Shown here piece after piece: positions 1-10,446 of a stretch of DNA of 60,853 nucleotides. A model generated the notes under the pieces. That model did no database searches. It saw only the letters and a list, made by a program, of their open reading frames with translations, and had not been told where the DNA came from. Both the position numbers and the translations under genes were made by a program. Source of the stretch: Chara braunii. Lineage: Eukaryota > Streptophyta > Charophyceae > Charales > Characeae. Position 1 is the first letter of the stretch. The number at the start of each line of letters is the position of its first letter. The stretch spans positions 738,287 through 799,139 of the forward strand of contig BFEA01000380.1 in NCBI GenBank assembly GCA_003427395.1. Reading direction: 5' to 3'.

Positions 1-194
1 TATATATATATATATATATATATATATCGTCAAATAGAACTGCTCGGTAAACCGTAGGCAGAGAGGGAGAAGAGGACAACAAACGAGGGGCTGTGACAAA
101 CTGTTTCGTCGGAGTTATATATGACGATATATATATATATATATAAGTAATCGCAGAACGTGTTGTTTGCGTAGGCGGCCGAAAACGCCACCAA
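1..194. repeat. AT microsatellites and unassigned flank
   Basis: Two (TA)n runs (1-27 and about 130-146) surround about 100 bases with no recognisable gene. A minus-strand stretch here ends in a hammerhead-like CGAAAC but lacks the CTGATGA box, so no ribozyme is called. Confidence 0.8.
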
Positions 195-537
195 CTTATC
201 AGAACTCCTCGAAGTCTCCCCTATTCTTTCATATGTGGATGAGGATCATTTGAAAAGGAAAATATCAAAAAAAAAAAAAAAAAAAAAAAAAAGGATAACA
301 ATGCATAACATCATACAATTTTAATTTGGTTGTTCTTTCAGAGACGTTTCGGGTGCTTCCAGGGGAGTTTGAGGTGAGTTAGAAGCACTGATTCTTCCCC
401 CTATTGCATCCAAAAGGGGTGAGATAATGCAGATCGTTTCAACAGTCAATCAAGTGAGGAGAAGCATGGGCGGTCGAAACACATCAAACTTGTCAATATT
501 CCTCGAAATCTCCCCTATTCTTTCATCTATGGATAAA
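195..537. repeat. Tandem repeat block left of the chromovirus
   Basis: The stretch at about 195-245 recurs at about 487-537 (both contain CTCCCCTATTCTTTCAT), a spacing of about 291 bp. A poly(A) run lies at 268-293. A second motif, around the phrase CCCTATTGCATC, sits at about 345-470 and recurs twice to the right of the transposon (about 6755-6860 and 6880-6985). The retrotransposon therefore landed inside a locally duplicated, non-coding sequence. No gene is seen. Confidence 0.7.
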
Positions 538-1603
538 TGCAAGGAAAATAAGCAACAACGAGATGACAATTCCAGATTACACCACCACATTGAAAGCCAG
601 ATAGTCACACCGTGTCCAGAGAGCAGCATTACACCAATAATACACCAATGGAGGTTCGTAGTACTGAAAACCAATGTCATGGAGAGCATACTCTCTCCTC
701 ATCAACACAAGAGTCCAGTCCCTTCACTCTCCTACCTAGCACTCAGCGCCCAGCCTACTCCTAACGCAACTACTACAGCCTACTAATTGACAATGCAACT
801 GTTGACATCAGCAGCAACCCAAAGTACTTGAAGATGTCGCTCATGCAGACCGTTGCCAATACAAGGTAAGTGCCCTCACATCATTATCATCATCATCCTT
901 CACCTGTCCCCTGTCTTTGATCCCACATATGTCCTCTCTTACACTCGAAGACCACCCCTGCGCCTCACTGTATATGATATATCCAAGCCCAGCCTGCTAT
1001 GAAGGCTGGCTATGGCGCTGCCCTCAGCAGCGCCCTGCTTCACCACACGACCGCACGTGCGCAGCCTCTTGCTCCCAATGCCAGCGGCCAGCCCGCGAGC
1101 TATCGCTCCAGTAGCGCTGTCGCCAGCCAGCAAGTGACTGAATGCCCCCGCAAGAGGAGAGCTCTTCCCTATATGGAAAGAGCCGGCCTCCTCGTGCAGC
1201 CTGGCTGGGCTGGCCTGGGCCCGGAAGCTTCCGGAAGGCCCCAGGAGGCTGCCTGTGTACAACAACTACTGGGCTGCTGGGCCTCATTTGGTTGGGCGCC
1301 CAACTGTCTCTGTATGAGGCTGCGAATCAAGCCGAAGGCCTGCATTCTTTGGAAAAGCCCGAAGGGCCGTGGAAATGTCTTTGTTGCCCAACCTGAGTTT
1401 CTTTCAACCAACTGGCGCCTTGCAACTGCCTGGACCCCAAATATGAAATTGACAGTCGAGGGCCTCTTGCGATATGTTAGGCCCGCCTTCACTTAGGGCG
1501 GGCACCTCCGCCTTCACTTAGGGCGGGCACCTCCGCCTTCCCTTAGGGCGGGCAATGCTGCAAAGAGGGCCCCTTAGGCCTACCGAGGACCCTGATCCTC
1601 ACA
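538..1603 (-). repeat. 3' LTR of the chromovirus
   Basis: Direct repeat of 5638-6703. Because the element runs on the minus strand, this left copy is the 3' LTR. It starts on the minus strand with TGTGAGGATCAGGG. The block at about 655-785 does not match the equivalent part of the other LTR. It contains a CAT-rich run (about 885-897) and a GC-rich 25 bp minisatellite with three units (1481-1553). The TATA-like motif of the other copy is interrupted here (around 965-980). Confidence 0.92.
1481..1553. repeat. 25 bp GC-rich minisatellite in the 3' LTR (3 units)
   Basis: Three units of CCGCCTTCACTTAGGGCGGG separated by CACCT. Each unit is a small inverted repeat (CCCGCC against GGGCGGG). The matching site in the 5' LTR (6606-6653) has two units, so the array changed length after insertion. 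Confidence 0.85.
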
Positions 1604-1616
1604 TCCCTCCTCCTTT
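1604..1616 (-). other. Polypurine tract
   Basis: Minus-strand AAAGGAGGAGGGA, thirteen purines immediately before the TG of the 3' LTR. This is the expected second-strand primer and fixes the LTR boundary independently of the repeat comparison. Confidence 0.85.
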
Positions 1617-1642
1617 ACTTCGTGAGTCCTCTGAGAAGTCTC

Positions 1643-3340
1643 TTATTCTGCAGGCATCTTTCGTTTGAGTACTCTTTTGTAGCCTGCTATCACTTGAGGT
1701 GTTGTTCTCATGAGTTCTTCTCGTGTGAACCAGCAATCCTCCTTAGGATCCAGATGATGTCCGAAGCTCACACGATACTGCATTCTTGGTTTAGGAGGAC
1801 GCTCTCTGCCTGATGGTCAAGGAACAGGTATCAACCGATGCTCAACGATCTGGTCCACGTCCACTTCACCGTCCATGGTTGGGGGCAGCATCGATCTTCT
1901 GGAGGGAAACTGCTCAGTGGCAGCAAAAGGTGCTAACTTGGAGACATGGAATACAGGGTAGGTACGTAAGTGAGGTGGGATGCGGATTACATATGAAGGA
2001 CCGTCTGGTTGATCTCCTACAATGTCTAAGACCTCCCAGGGTCCAAAGTATTGTGGCATTAGCTTGCGGGATATGCCTAACTCCTGACCAAGTTCAATGG
2101 AATTAACCCAAACTCTCTCGCCTACCTGAAAGTTAGAAGAACGTCTATGCTTATTCTCAGATGCAATCATTGCTTCCTGAGATTTCCTGATATGTTCAAC
2201 GGCCTGCTGTAGCATCCGTTCATACTTGACAACAAACTCTATCATGATGCTGCCAGGTGCTGCAGTGGGTTCTATTTCTGTTAACAGAAATTCAAGGGCA
2301 ATTTGCGGCTTCCAACGAAGATGCAGTTGGTTGGGAGTCATGCCTTTAGTACTATGCACAGCGTTATTGTACAGGCTGGCAACGAGAGGTAGTTTCTCGT
2401 CCCAGTCGTCCCGACTTGGCTTGATATAGTGCCTAAGCAGGTGCTGTACTACTCGGTTCATCTGTTCCGCTTGACCATTTGACTCAGGATGATTCCCTGA
2501 AGTCATTTGGAGTTTTGTGCCCATTTGTTCAGCAGTAGATTGCCACAATTCGCTCGTGAATCTTACATCCCTATCACTAACTATAGACGTAGGTAGACCA
2601 AAATCCCTTACCCAGTTGTCCATAAGGAGTTTGATGACAAAGTCAGTTTTAGCAGTTTCAGGCATAGCGATTAGTCTTGGATACTTAGTAAAGCGATCCA
2701 CTATAACAAAGATGTGTCTTTTTCGAGACCTGCTGGTCACCAAGGTATCCATGAAATCCATGGACACACTTTGGTCTGGTCCTTCAGGGATCGGCAAGGG
2801 CGTGATCAGCCCAAGCGGAGCCTGAGTCCTTGGTTTGTCCATTTGACAAACCTGGTAGGTTTCAACATAGTGTTTCACATCTTCCATCATAGAAGGCCAC
2901 CAGAATCTCTGCACTAAGTTCGCTGATGTCTTCCTATAGCCAAAATGACCAGTTGCATCATGACATTCGTCTAAAAATAAACTACGCAAAGACTCACTAT
3001 TAGCAACACATAGTCTTTTATTCCCTGCCTTCTCGAGAAACAGCAAACCATCTACCATCGTAAATTCGTCCAAAGTCTTTTTGTCCTTTGCTTGGAATCT
3101 ACGGATGATCTCTGATATAACTGGATCTCCCTGATAGGCTTCCACCAGCGATCGAGTGAGTTCGTCAGATATGCCGAACTCAGTGACTAGCGCGCCCAAA
3201 TAGTATGCCCTTCGTGATAGTGCATCAGCCACTTTGTTATACGTACCCTTAATAGGATCAAGTTGATAGTCATACATGTCTATCACTTGAATCCATCTCT
3301 TGAGTGCGTCAGATAGTACAGACTGTCTGCAAAGTCTCAT
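1643..3340 (-). pseudogene. Integrase and chromodomain region of pol
   Basis: After the RNase H tail (KVADALSRR) comes the zinc-binding H-H-C-C region, with H residues in DECHDATGHFGYRK; the expected C-x2-C reads TYQVCQ, so one cysteine is lost. The DDE core is complete: D in SVSMDFMDTL, D in SIVSDRDVRF, E in NHPESNGQAEQ. The C-terminal GPF/Y module reads PQYFGPWEVLDIVG with FHVSKLAPF after it. A TGA stop (1817-1819) follows EHRLIPVP, but the same frame runs on for 58 codons to TAA at 1643-1645 with a chromodomain-like stretch (MQYRVSFGHHL ... CWFTREELM). Integrase joins cDNA to chromosomal DNA. Confidence 0.93.
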
Positions 3341-4508
3341 GGTCAGACCTCACATAGAAGAATCTTCCTAGGAGGTAGTGTCTCCAATGAACTAGCGCTC
3401 TGTACAGGGCGTAGAACTCTCTCTCATATGTGGACTTAGCTAACTTCTGAGAAGGCATCTTTTTACTCATGTACTCGACCGGTCTCAACTTTGGCCCCTC
3501 CTGTTGCGCAAGGACCGCGCCTATGCCATATTGGCCGGCGTTTGTGGTCACAACAAACGGCTTGTCAGGATCTGGAAACTTGAGAACTTCATAGTGTGTT
3601 AGAGCATACTTCAGTTTCTTGAAGCTTGCCTCACACACTTCAGTCCACTCCCAAGGGGTGTCAAGTCGAGTTAGATCTGTTAATGGGGAGGCTACCGTAC
3701 TATAGTTTTTTACGAAAGGACGATAATAACCTGTCATTTCCAAGAACGATCTGACCTCAGTAACAGTCTGAGGTCTAGGCCAGTCACGTATGCTGGTCAC
3801 CTTTGCATCTTCCGGCCTCAACCCATCTGCTGAAATCTCATGACCCAGGTACAAGATCTTGGTGCGACCAAACTCGCATTTCTCCAAGTTAATCTTGTAC
3901 TGGTGCTGTCTTAGGAGACCTACCACTGTATTCAGGTGCTCAGCGTGCTCCTCTGCAGTCTTACTAAAGATGAGGATATCGTCGAGGTACACGACGATAA
4001 ACTTATCTAAGTAATCATGAAAAATCTTATTCATTGCGTGCTGGAACATACCAGGGGCATTGCATAGGCCAAAGGGCATCACCACAAACTCGTACAGACC
4101 ATACCTGGTCTGAAATGCGGTTTTGTGTTGATCCTCAGGTCTAATAGCAATTTGATGGTATTCGGACTTTAGATCTATCTTAGTAAAGTACCAACATCCT
4201 TGCACTCTATCCAATAGGTCGTCGATGCTGGGTAGGGGTTCAGTGTTTTTAACCGTGATGGCATTGAGACCCGTATAGGCAATGCACATCCTCAGGGTAC
4301 CTCCCTTCTTAGGTACGAATAGTACTGGAGCGCCATAAGATGAGGTACTAGGCCGTATCTATCTCTTCTCTGTGAGCTCCTTGAGCTGGCGGCGGAGCTC
4401 ATCCAATTCCGCAGGAGACATCCTATAGATTCGTCCTCTAGGCACCTTACTACCAGGGACAACCTCTATTGCATGAACAACCTCCCTTTCTACCACGCCT
4501 GTGGGCTC
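3309..4508 (-). pseudogene. Reverse transcriptase and RNase H region of pol
   Basis: Continues in the protease frame. A second in-frame TAG lies at 4359-4361, between LKELTEKR and IRPSTSSYGAPVLFV. RT motifs in order: VLFVPKKGGTLRM, MCIAYTGLN (usually CVDYRGLN), FTKIDLKSEYHQI, FGLCNAPGMFQ and the catalytic VVYLDDILIFS. YLDD is intact. RNase H follows (VVTTNAGQYGIGAVLAQ, where D is usual in place of the N; VRSDHETL). The frame breaks at 3309-3340 and the end of RNase H (VADALSRR) continues one frame over with integrase. RT/RNase H copies the RNA into DNA. Two stops plus the frameshift make this copy non-functional. Confidence 0.93.
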
Positions 4509-5501
4509 CTAAAAAAGGTCTGAATATTCAGCGACGACTGATTCTGTCTCTAGGGGTGATTTAACGGCCTCCCCTTTCTTAGAGACAAAAACTAAGTACA
4601 TGCCCTCCTCGCGATTCTGTTTATAGTAGTTATAGAAAGAGGAGGCACACATACAACCGTAGTCTTCCACTAAACTGCTATACTTTTGCAGCCTAACGGT
4701 CCTATCGTTTGGAAGCTTGAGTATCAACACCTTTCTATCCCAATCAAACTGAGGTTGAGAAACCTCGAGGTAGTACATGCCTAATAGCATATCAAAGGGC
4801 AGTTCGTCGCTAACCAGGAAGGAGATCTTGTGGCTCACTTCCCCTCCTCCATAGGAGAAGATGCAGACTACGTCCTTGACATAATCCTTTACCACCATTT
4901 GGTGCTTGTTGGCGAGCGTAGAAGCTACGGTTCTGCTAAGCCGTTGCACTTGGTCCCCTGAGCGCAGTTTATCCACACAAGCATGACTGATGAAGTTTCG
5001 TGTAGAGCCTATGTCTGTGAAGGCGCCAACCTTGCGGCCACCTACATCAACCTCTACCACGAAATACTCACTCTTTGGACCTCTACTGATCATCGCCCAA
5101 GAGTCCCTGGGGTCCTTCCCTGACCACTCCGTCTCTAACTCTTCTAGGGCCTCAAACACATCTCTCGAACAGAGCGTCGATGGGTCTGAATGTGTCTGCG
5201 GGGCGATGTATACGTCTCTAGCCTTGACCAACGCCTGAAGTAGGGAAGGCAACGTTACCACTTCAGAGCGAGTAAGAGTGGCTAACACTCCTACTGGCCC
5301 AAGGAGTTTCCCTGCGAAGTGCTTGCAGAAGCACTGCCAGGGTTCGAAGATAAACCCACCACTGTTGGTGATGCTACCTTCATTGTGACCTTTTTGCCTC
5401 GGCATGTCCGTGACGTGTGACCATAGTTGCCATAGTTCATGCATGTGCCCCTGGGAACTCGGTCCCTCCACACCTCGTAATCTAAACCAATCTTCACCCA
5501 T
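4509..5501 (-). pseudogene. Retropepsin-type protease region of pol
   Basis: Start of pol. The protease core is visible: VEVDVGGRKVGAFTDIGSTR with the following FISHACVDKL, and farther on FDMLLGMYYL, equivalent to the usual ILGMDWL flap/second motif. The catalytic triplet, normally D-S/T-G, reads D-I-G, which should inactivate the enzyme. The enzyme would cut Gag-Pol in the particle. The frame is closed by a TAG at 4509-4511, after which the same frame continues into RT. The N-terminal part overlaps the gag knuckle in another frame. Confidence 0.85.
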
Positions 5502-5621
5502 GCGGGTGTCCCTTGGTCGCCCTGACCCGTGGACCGTACTACCTTCTTTTTCCCGGTCCCCCTAGCCTTTTCCTTGATGGGTGCCACGACTCCCCCATCC
5601 GAAGTCTCACTAGCCCCATCG
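5291..5621 (-). pseudogene. gag remnant: nucleocapsid zinc knuckle only
   Basis: A reading frame starting just inside the primer-binding site carries a basic stretch and then a zinc-knuckle-like motif at 5402-5443 (residues CMNYGNYGHTSRTC). The knuckle is normally C-x2-C-x4-H-x4-C and binds genomic RNA; here the second cysteine is tyrosine, which fits a C-to-T change on the plus strand. Only about 180 bases separate the primer site from the knuckle, whereas Ty3 Gag normally carries a capsid domain of some 200 or more residues. The capsid is therefore missing, so particle assembly would fail or need help. The frame overlaps and then shifts into the protease frame near 5291. Confidence 0.75.
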
Positions 5622-5634
5622 TGCTCTAATACCA
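5622..5634 (-). other. Primer-binding site (initiator-Met tRNA type)
   Basis: Minus-strand TGGTATTAGAGCA, three bases inside the 5' LTR. It differs at one position from the common plant retroelement site TGGTATCAGAGC, which pairs with the 3' end of initiator methionine tRNA and primes first-strand cDNA synthesis. Confidence 0.85.
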
Positions 5635-5826
5635 AATTGCAAGGAAAATAAGCAACAGCGAGATGACAATTCCATATTACACCATCACATTGAAAGTCAA
5701 ATAGTCACACTGTGTCTAGAGAGCAGCATTACACCATCACCTTGAAACCCAACAGAAACAACAGATTACACCATCACATTGACAACCAGATAGTCACACC
5801 GTGTCCAGAGCAACATTTTGTATATA

Positions 5827-5916
5827 ATTCGTGAAAACCCCACAAAACCCACAAACCAACTCCAAATTACACCATCAAAATGTTGGGTTTTGTGGTTTTG
5901 TTGGGTTTTCACGAAT
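5827..5916. repeat. Hairpin block private to the 5' LTR
   Basis: Arms of about 35 bp face each other: ATTCGTGAAAACCC at the left and its complement GGGTTTTCACGAAT at the right, with an A/C-rich interior. The other LTR has unrelated sequence at this place, so the block was gained or exchanged after or during insertion. Confidence 0.7.
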
Positions 5917-6105
5917 CCTGCGTTCAATGCAACTGTTGAAATCAGCAGCAACCCGAACTACTTGAAGATGTCGCCCATGCAGACCATCGCCAATACAAGG
6001 TAAGTGCCCTCACATCATCATCATCATCATCATCCTTCACCTATCCCCTGTCTTGACTCCCACGTCTGTCCTCTCTTACACCCGAAGACCACCCCTGCGC
6101 CTCAC

Positions 6106-6111
6106 TTTATA
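6106..6111 (-). promoter_or_regulatory. Possible TATA box of the 5' LTR
   Basis: TATAAA on the minus strand within GGATATAAAGTGAGG. It lies inside the LTR upstream of the repeat region expected to be transcribed. The same place in the 3' LTR has an interrupted motif. This rests on motif and position only; no start site can be read from sequence. Confidence 0.35.
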
Positions 6112-6703
6112 TCCAAGCCCAGCCTGCTATGAAGGCTGGCTATGGCGGTGCCCTCAGCAGTGCTCTGCTTCACCACACGACCGCACCTGCGCAGCCTCTT
6201 GCTCCCAATGCCAGCAGCCAGCCCGCGAGCTATCGCTCCAGCAGCGCTGCCGCCAGCCAGCAAGGGACCGAATGCCCCTGCAAGAGGAGAGCTCTTCCCT
6301 ATATGGAAAGAGCCGGCCTGCTCGTGTAGCCTGGCTGGACTGGCCTGGGCCCGGAAGCTTCCGGAAGGCCCCAGGAGGCTGCCTGTGTACAGCAGCTACT
6401 GGGATGCTGGGCCTCATTCGGTTGGGNGCCCAACTGTCTCTGTATGAGGCTGCAAATCACACCCAGGGCCTGCATTCTTTCGAAAAGTCCGGAGGGTCGT
6501 GGAAATGTCTTTGTTGCCCGGCCTGAGTTTCTTTCAACCAACTGGCGCGTCGCAACTGCCTGGACCCCAAATATGAAATTGACAGGGCCTCTTGCGATAT
6601 GTTAGGCCCGCCTTCACTTAGGGCGGGCACCTTCGCCTTCACTTAGGGCGGGCAATGCTGCAAACAGGGGCCCTTAGGCTTACCGAGGACCCTGATCCTC
6701 GCA

Positions 6704-6985
6704 TAAATTAAATATCATATAAAATTTAATTCGGGTCCCTTTCAAAGATATTTCCTGTGTTTTCAGGGAAGTTTCAGGTGGGAAGAAGCACTTATCCTTC
6801 CCTCTATTGCATCAAGAGGGGTGATATCATGCAGATCATTTCAGCAGTCATTCCAGTGAGGAGATGCATACCGGGAGATTTGAGGCAAAAAGAAGCACTA
6901 ATCCGTCAAACTCCCTTATTGCATCAAGAGGGGTAAGGTCGTACAAATCGTTTCAGCAGTCATTTGAGAGAGGAAATACCTAAGA
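6704..6985. repeat. Right flank tandem repeat
   Basis: The flank resumes the repeat interrupted by the chromovirus: AAATATCATATAAAATTTAA here matches about 300-320 on the left. Two further copies of the motif around CCTATTGCATCAAGAGGGGT follow. No gene. Confidence 0.65.
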
Positions 6986-8283
6986 GAGGCATAAGCCACC
7001 TACCGGTGTATTCGTAGTACGTAACACTATTGTGTGATCTTGTGTGTATGCCCATGTCTCACGCTGGGGTCGTATCAGGCTTCGTGTAGATGAGAAAAAG
7101 CCCTAACCCCGAGTGGCTGGCTGTGTGAAACGGTCATGTCCCTCGAGACTGAGTATTTGAGGTAGGGTGTGCAAAATGGGGGGCGCTGAGAGTGAGAGGG
7201 GGTGTGCGCAGAGGGGGGACAAGGCGAAGCGGAAGATGGTCTGACCAGCTGGGCTTACGTTGGAGGGCACAAGGGGGCGTCCTCCTATTCGTCATCTTCC
7301 AGATGTCTTGGCGGTCTTGTGTCGGCTCGATCTTCATCGGTTGTGATCCCGCTTCCTTCGTCTTATCTTTTTCCCTGACGGACCCCTTCAGGGGAGCGTT
7401 TTCCTATTCGTCGTCTTCCAATATCTTAGTGGCCTTGTGTTGGCCGGGTCTTCATCGGTTGTGATCCCGCTTCCTTCATCTAGTTTTTTTTCCCGACGAT
7501 CCCCTTCCGATCAGCAGCTCTCCTGATGCATTCGTCCTTCCACCTCCTCTCTTTTCTATCCTGCTTCCCTGACTATGCCTCCACTTATTTTATCATCACT
7601 TGCCAATCCATGCGCGCCGCTTCCTCTCTTTCCTGACAGAATGAAAATGCTCCCATGATGCCACGGTTTCGTCGTTTGTCCGTCGTGGGCTGTCTCTCAC
7701 CGCCTGTAGGCTGTTGCCCCTCCTCCGCTTTCGCTTCATAGACTGTGCATTCCGCTTCCCCTCTCCCATATCGGCGTCAGATCTGTTGCGCCACAAGAGG
7801 CGTCCGTCCTCCCTCATGTGACCCCATCAGGTTTCCCACCACACACCCGTAGTACGTAGGCTATGGTGTCCAAGGAGACGACCCTCACTTTGTCAATGTT
7901 GTTGACATCGTCATCGGTGCCTTTGTCCAGGCCCCAAAAACCTAGTCTGACCGAGGTGTGACCGGGCCCCGCCGGTCGGCTCGTCAGGCGCTCTCGTTAG
8001 CGCACAGCGATCCAAGTAGAAACAATGTTGTAGGGTTGACAACGTGGGAGAAGGGGTGCGCCAACCTGGGAGAAATAATACCCCATTACATAAGTCTTAG
8101 CGAGTTTCTGTTTGAGTTGTTGGGTACCTATTGTTTTTTTTTTTTTCAGGCTCGGGTTACTATTGGGTATTTGGGTATCCTGGCATTGGGAAAGTTTTTT
8201 TTTTTTTTTTTCTTGGCATTCGGTATATTTTTGGCATTTAGTATGTTTTCTGCAGTTTCTTTCTCAGTAGTTTCTCATATTTC
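6986..8283. other. Non-coding stretch with a 118 bp tandem duplication
   Basis: No gene recognised. The phrase CGGTTGTGATCCCGCTTCCT occurs at 7338 and 7456, giving a two-copy tandem duplication over about 7277-7525. The rest is unique-looking, with poly(T) runs near 8140 and 8196. Confidence 0.6.
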
Positions 8284-8415
8284 CAATCTTTTCAGCCAGA
8301 GCCGGGTAATGGGCCCGGTACCTCAATCTTATCTTTATAGTGCTATATGGGACACTGGGCCCGGTTCCCAGGACGTGCTGCTTCCCAGGGATAGATCTGA
8401 AGCATTATTTCCTCC
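8284..8415 (+). repeat. SINE-B copy 1 (short interspersed repeat)
   Basis: Contains AGCCGGGTAATGGGCCCGGT, then GGGACACTGGGCCCGGTTCC and CAGGACGTGCTGCTTCCCAG. The same arrangement occurs at 16205 and 40128, and the GGGAC..CTGG/CCAGCA..GTGC core at many other places. The tail here is degenerate. Confidence 0.65.
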
Positions 8416-8589
8416 CCTCCGAAAAAGACGAAAGCAGACGCCCCACCCACTAACCTTTCGTCAATTCAACCTCAGGCTGTTGCACCCGCACTCCCACACT
8501 CCTACCTTGGTGTCTACCACTAAAAGCCATCACCATTTCACCACCCTGGTGAGATGACCTGACCCAGACAACGGTTGCAGCTACCAGCA

Positions 8590-9640
8590 CTAAGCAGGAT
8601 ACGCGATAGCGGTGCAAGAGACCCACCTAACAAATTCCCCGACGCACCGGACGAGAGCCACGCAGGTTTGGCCCTTTACATCATATGCGGCCCCTCCACG
8701 GGCCACCGCGTCCACAAGAGTGGCTATTCAAGTTTGGCTTCATCCCACGACCAGACTCGCCCCAATCGAAGCAGAATGGGACAAGGTAGAAGGGACGTGG
8801 GTCTGGCTCAAGGCCTCGCTCGGAACAGAAACACTTTACCTAGTGTATATCTATGCACTCAACAAACCAACCCACAAAGTGGATTTCTTTGCCTCACTTC
8901 AACAACAGTTGCCTACAGACGCTCCCAGAATAATAATGGGGGAATTCAATACAACACCGGATCCGTTCATGGGGAGAAGGTCGCCCTCAGAAAATTAGCA
9001 GGAAAACCAAACACAGAATGGTCCGGACGTTGCGGTCCGGACGTTGCTGCCTGAGGATACCTCATGGCCGACTTGACCCTCATTATCCTAATAGACTCAT
9101 ATAGACAATTGCATCCAACTAAAAGCGCCTACACACGTGTTAGGTCCAGGGGGGCCAGAGGTGTAGCAAAATGAATAAATCTCGGCCTGATATTGGACGA
9201 GCTGGTAGGACTCGTTACGATGGCGGGTATTTGCACAATAATGCGGCCCTGTAAGTCCTTTGACCACAGGATGACGGTACTTGGGCTAGTACCCTTCCAC
9301 TCTCATATTGCCAAAGGCTCAGGGTACTTCAGATTCAACTCCACTCTCCTCATACACCCCTACTTCTAGAATGTGGTCAAGGACTTCTTGGCATATTGGA
9401 CAGTCGCAAAACCAGTGAAGGGCAGTCTGGTCAACTGGTTCAATGATGGAATCGCACAATTCTGGGAGAGAGTGAAAATGGTGCGCAAACCTCAAGGAAG
9501 CTCTAGACAGCCTGTTGGCCCAATTGGAAGAATGAAACAATCAACTCATGGACAATCTTGTGGATACGGAAACTTTCAACATGGTGACCCTTTACAGAGC
9601 ACGACTCCAACAGTTACTGCAAGAATACCTTGACGCTCAA
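8590..9640 (+). pseudogene. LINE A endonuclease domain
   Basis: Apurinic/apyrimidinic-type endonuclease that would nick target DNA to prime reverse transcription. Visible motifs: AVQETHLTN (catalytic E of the QET box), a YIYALNKPTHK strand, IIMGEFNTTPD (normally GDFN, so Asp is Glu here) and CKSFDHRMTVLGLV (the SDH-type motif). At least one stop lies between GRRSPSEN (about 8998) and the later motifs, and a TAG interrupts near 9370. The protein begins only about 10 residues before QET, so the N-terminus is truncated. Confidence 0.85.
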
Positions 9641-10446
9641 CCACAGAAATGAAGAATTCAAGCGCACATCTCTAGGGATGTAGCCGACGGTATGATGACC
9701 AAGACCTTCTTTAGAAAGGTCAAAGCAAGAGGAAGGCAAAGAACGGTCACATCTCTTAGACACCCCTTTGACAATGACCGGTCAGGGGCAACCAACACCT
9801 ACAGCATAGCCGAATACACCTCATCATACTACCAAAGGCTCTTCACATCTGAAACCAACCGGCACCCACCCCATATCTGGCACACGGTTCGGGACGCTCT
9901 TATAAATGCTCTCCCATCAATGCTCGCCACAAAACAATGGGAGGAGATGAAAGAGTCCATCCTCAAAAAGGAGATGCTACAAGCACCCCAAGATATGGAT
10001 GACGAGAAGACCCTGGGCCTGGACTCCTTCCCCAAGGAGTTTTTGGTGCATTTCTGAGACACGTTTCAAGATGGTTTTTGTCACTATGTGAATGCAGTCT
10101 ATAGGGAAGAGACCTTCGATGGAATGATAGGTCAAGGGGTAACAACACTTCTATATAAGAAAGGGGACAATGAACAAATTTGCAATTATCGACCGATTAC
10201 CCTCCTCTCGGTCCCCTACAAAATAGTGTCCAAGGTCTGGGTCAACAGACGCTTGCCCCATTTATCCAACGTCATCCACCCTGACCAATCTGGATTCATG
10301 CTGTATACGAACATCCACGATAACATCCTGCTTATGAACGAGACCATAAGATATGTGAGACAAAGACAAATTGACGTTGCGATACTCTTTATCGATTTTG
10401 AAAAAGCGTATGACCACGTCGATTGGGATTTTCTACAGATGTGCCT

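Larger units (their letters stand above)
538..6703 (-). mobile_element. Ty3/gypsy LTR retrotransposon, chromovirus type, near full-length but inactive
   Basis: About 6.17 kb element read on the minus strand. Evidence: two long direct repeats (538-1603 and 5638-6703) with TG...CA ends; TAAA on both outer sides (534-537, 6704-6707), extendable to ATAAA if the terminal base is shared; a primer-binding site next to the 5' LTR and a purine tract next to the 3' LTR; and the Ty3 pol order protease, RT, RNase H, integrase, followed by a chromodomain-like tail. The element copies itself through an RNA intermediate; chromodomains of this class are known to steer integration. This copy is dead: two in-frame stops and one frameshift in pol, a stop before the chromodomain, altered protease and zinc-finger residues, and almost no gag. 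The interior is only about 4.0 kb because the capsid region is missing. Confidence 0.95.
5638..6703 (-). repeat. 5' LTR of the chromovirus
   Basis: Right-hand direct repeat and, for a minus-strand element, the 5' LTR that would carry the promoter. It is the same total length as the other LTR (1066 bp), but only because a longer private block at about 5760-5927 is offset by other length differences. That block includes a hairpin (5827-5916). The minisatellite has two units here. One N lies at 6427. Confidence 0.92.

Noticed and set aside
95-160. Hammerhead-like minus-strand sequence with CTCCGACGAAAC and a GTC
   Set aside because: The CTGATGA box and stem I are absent; a TA microsatellite sits where they should be. 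At most a relic.
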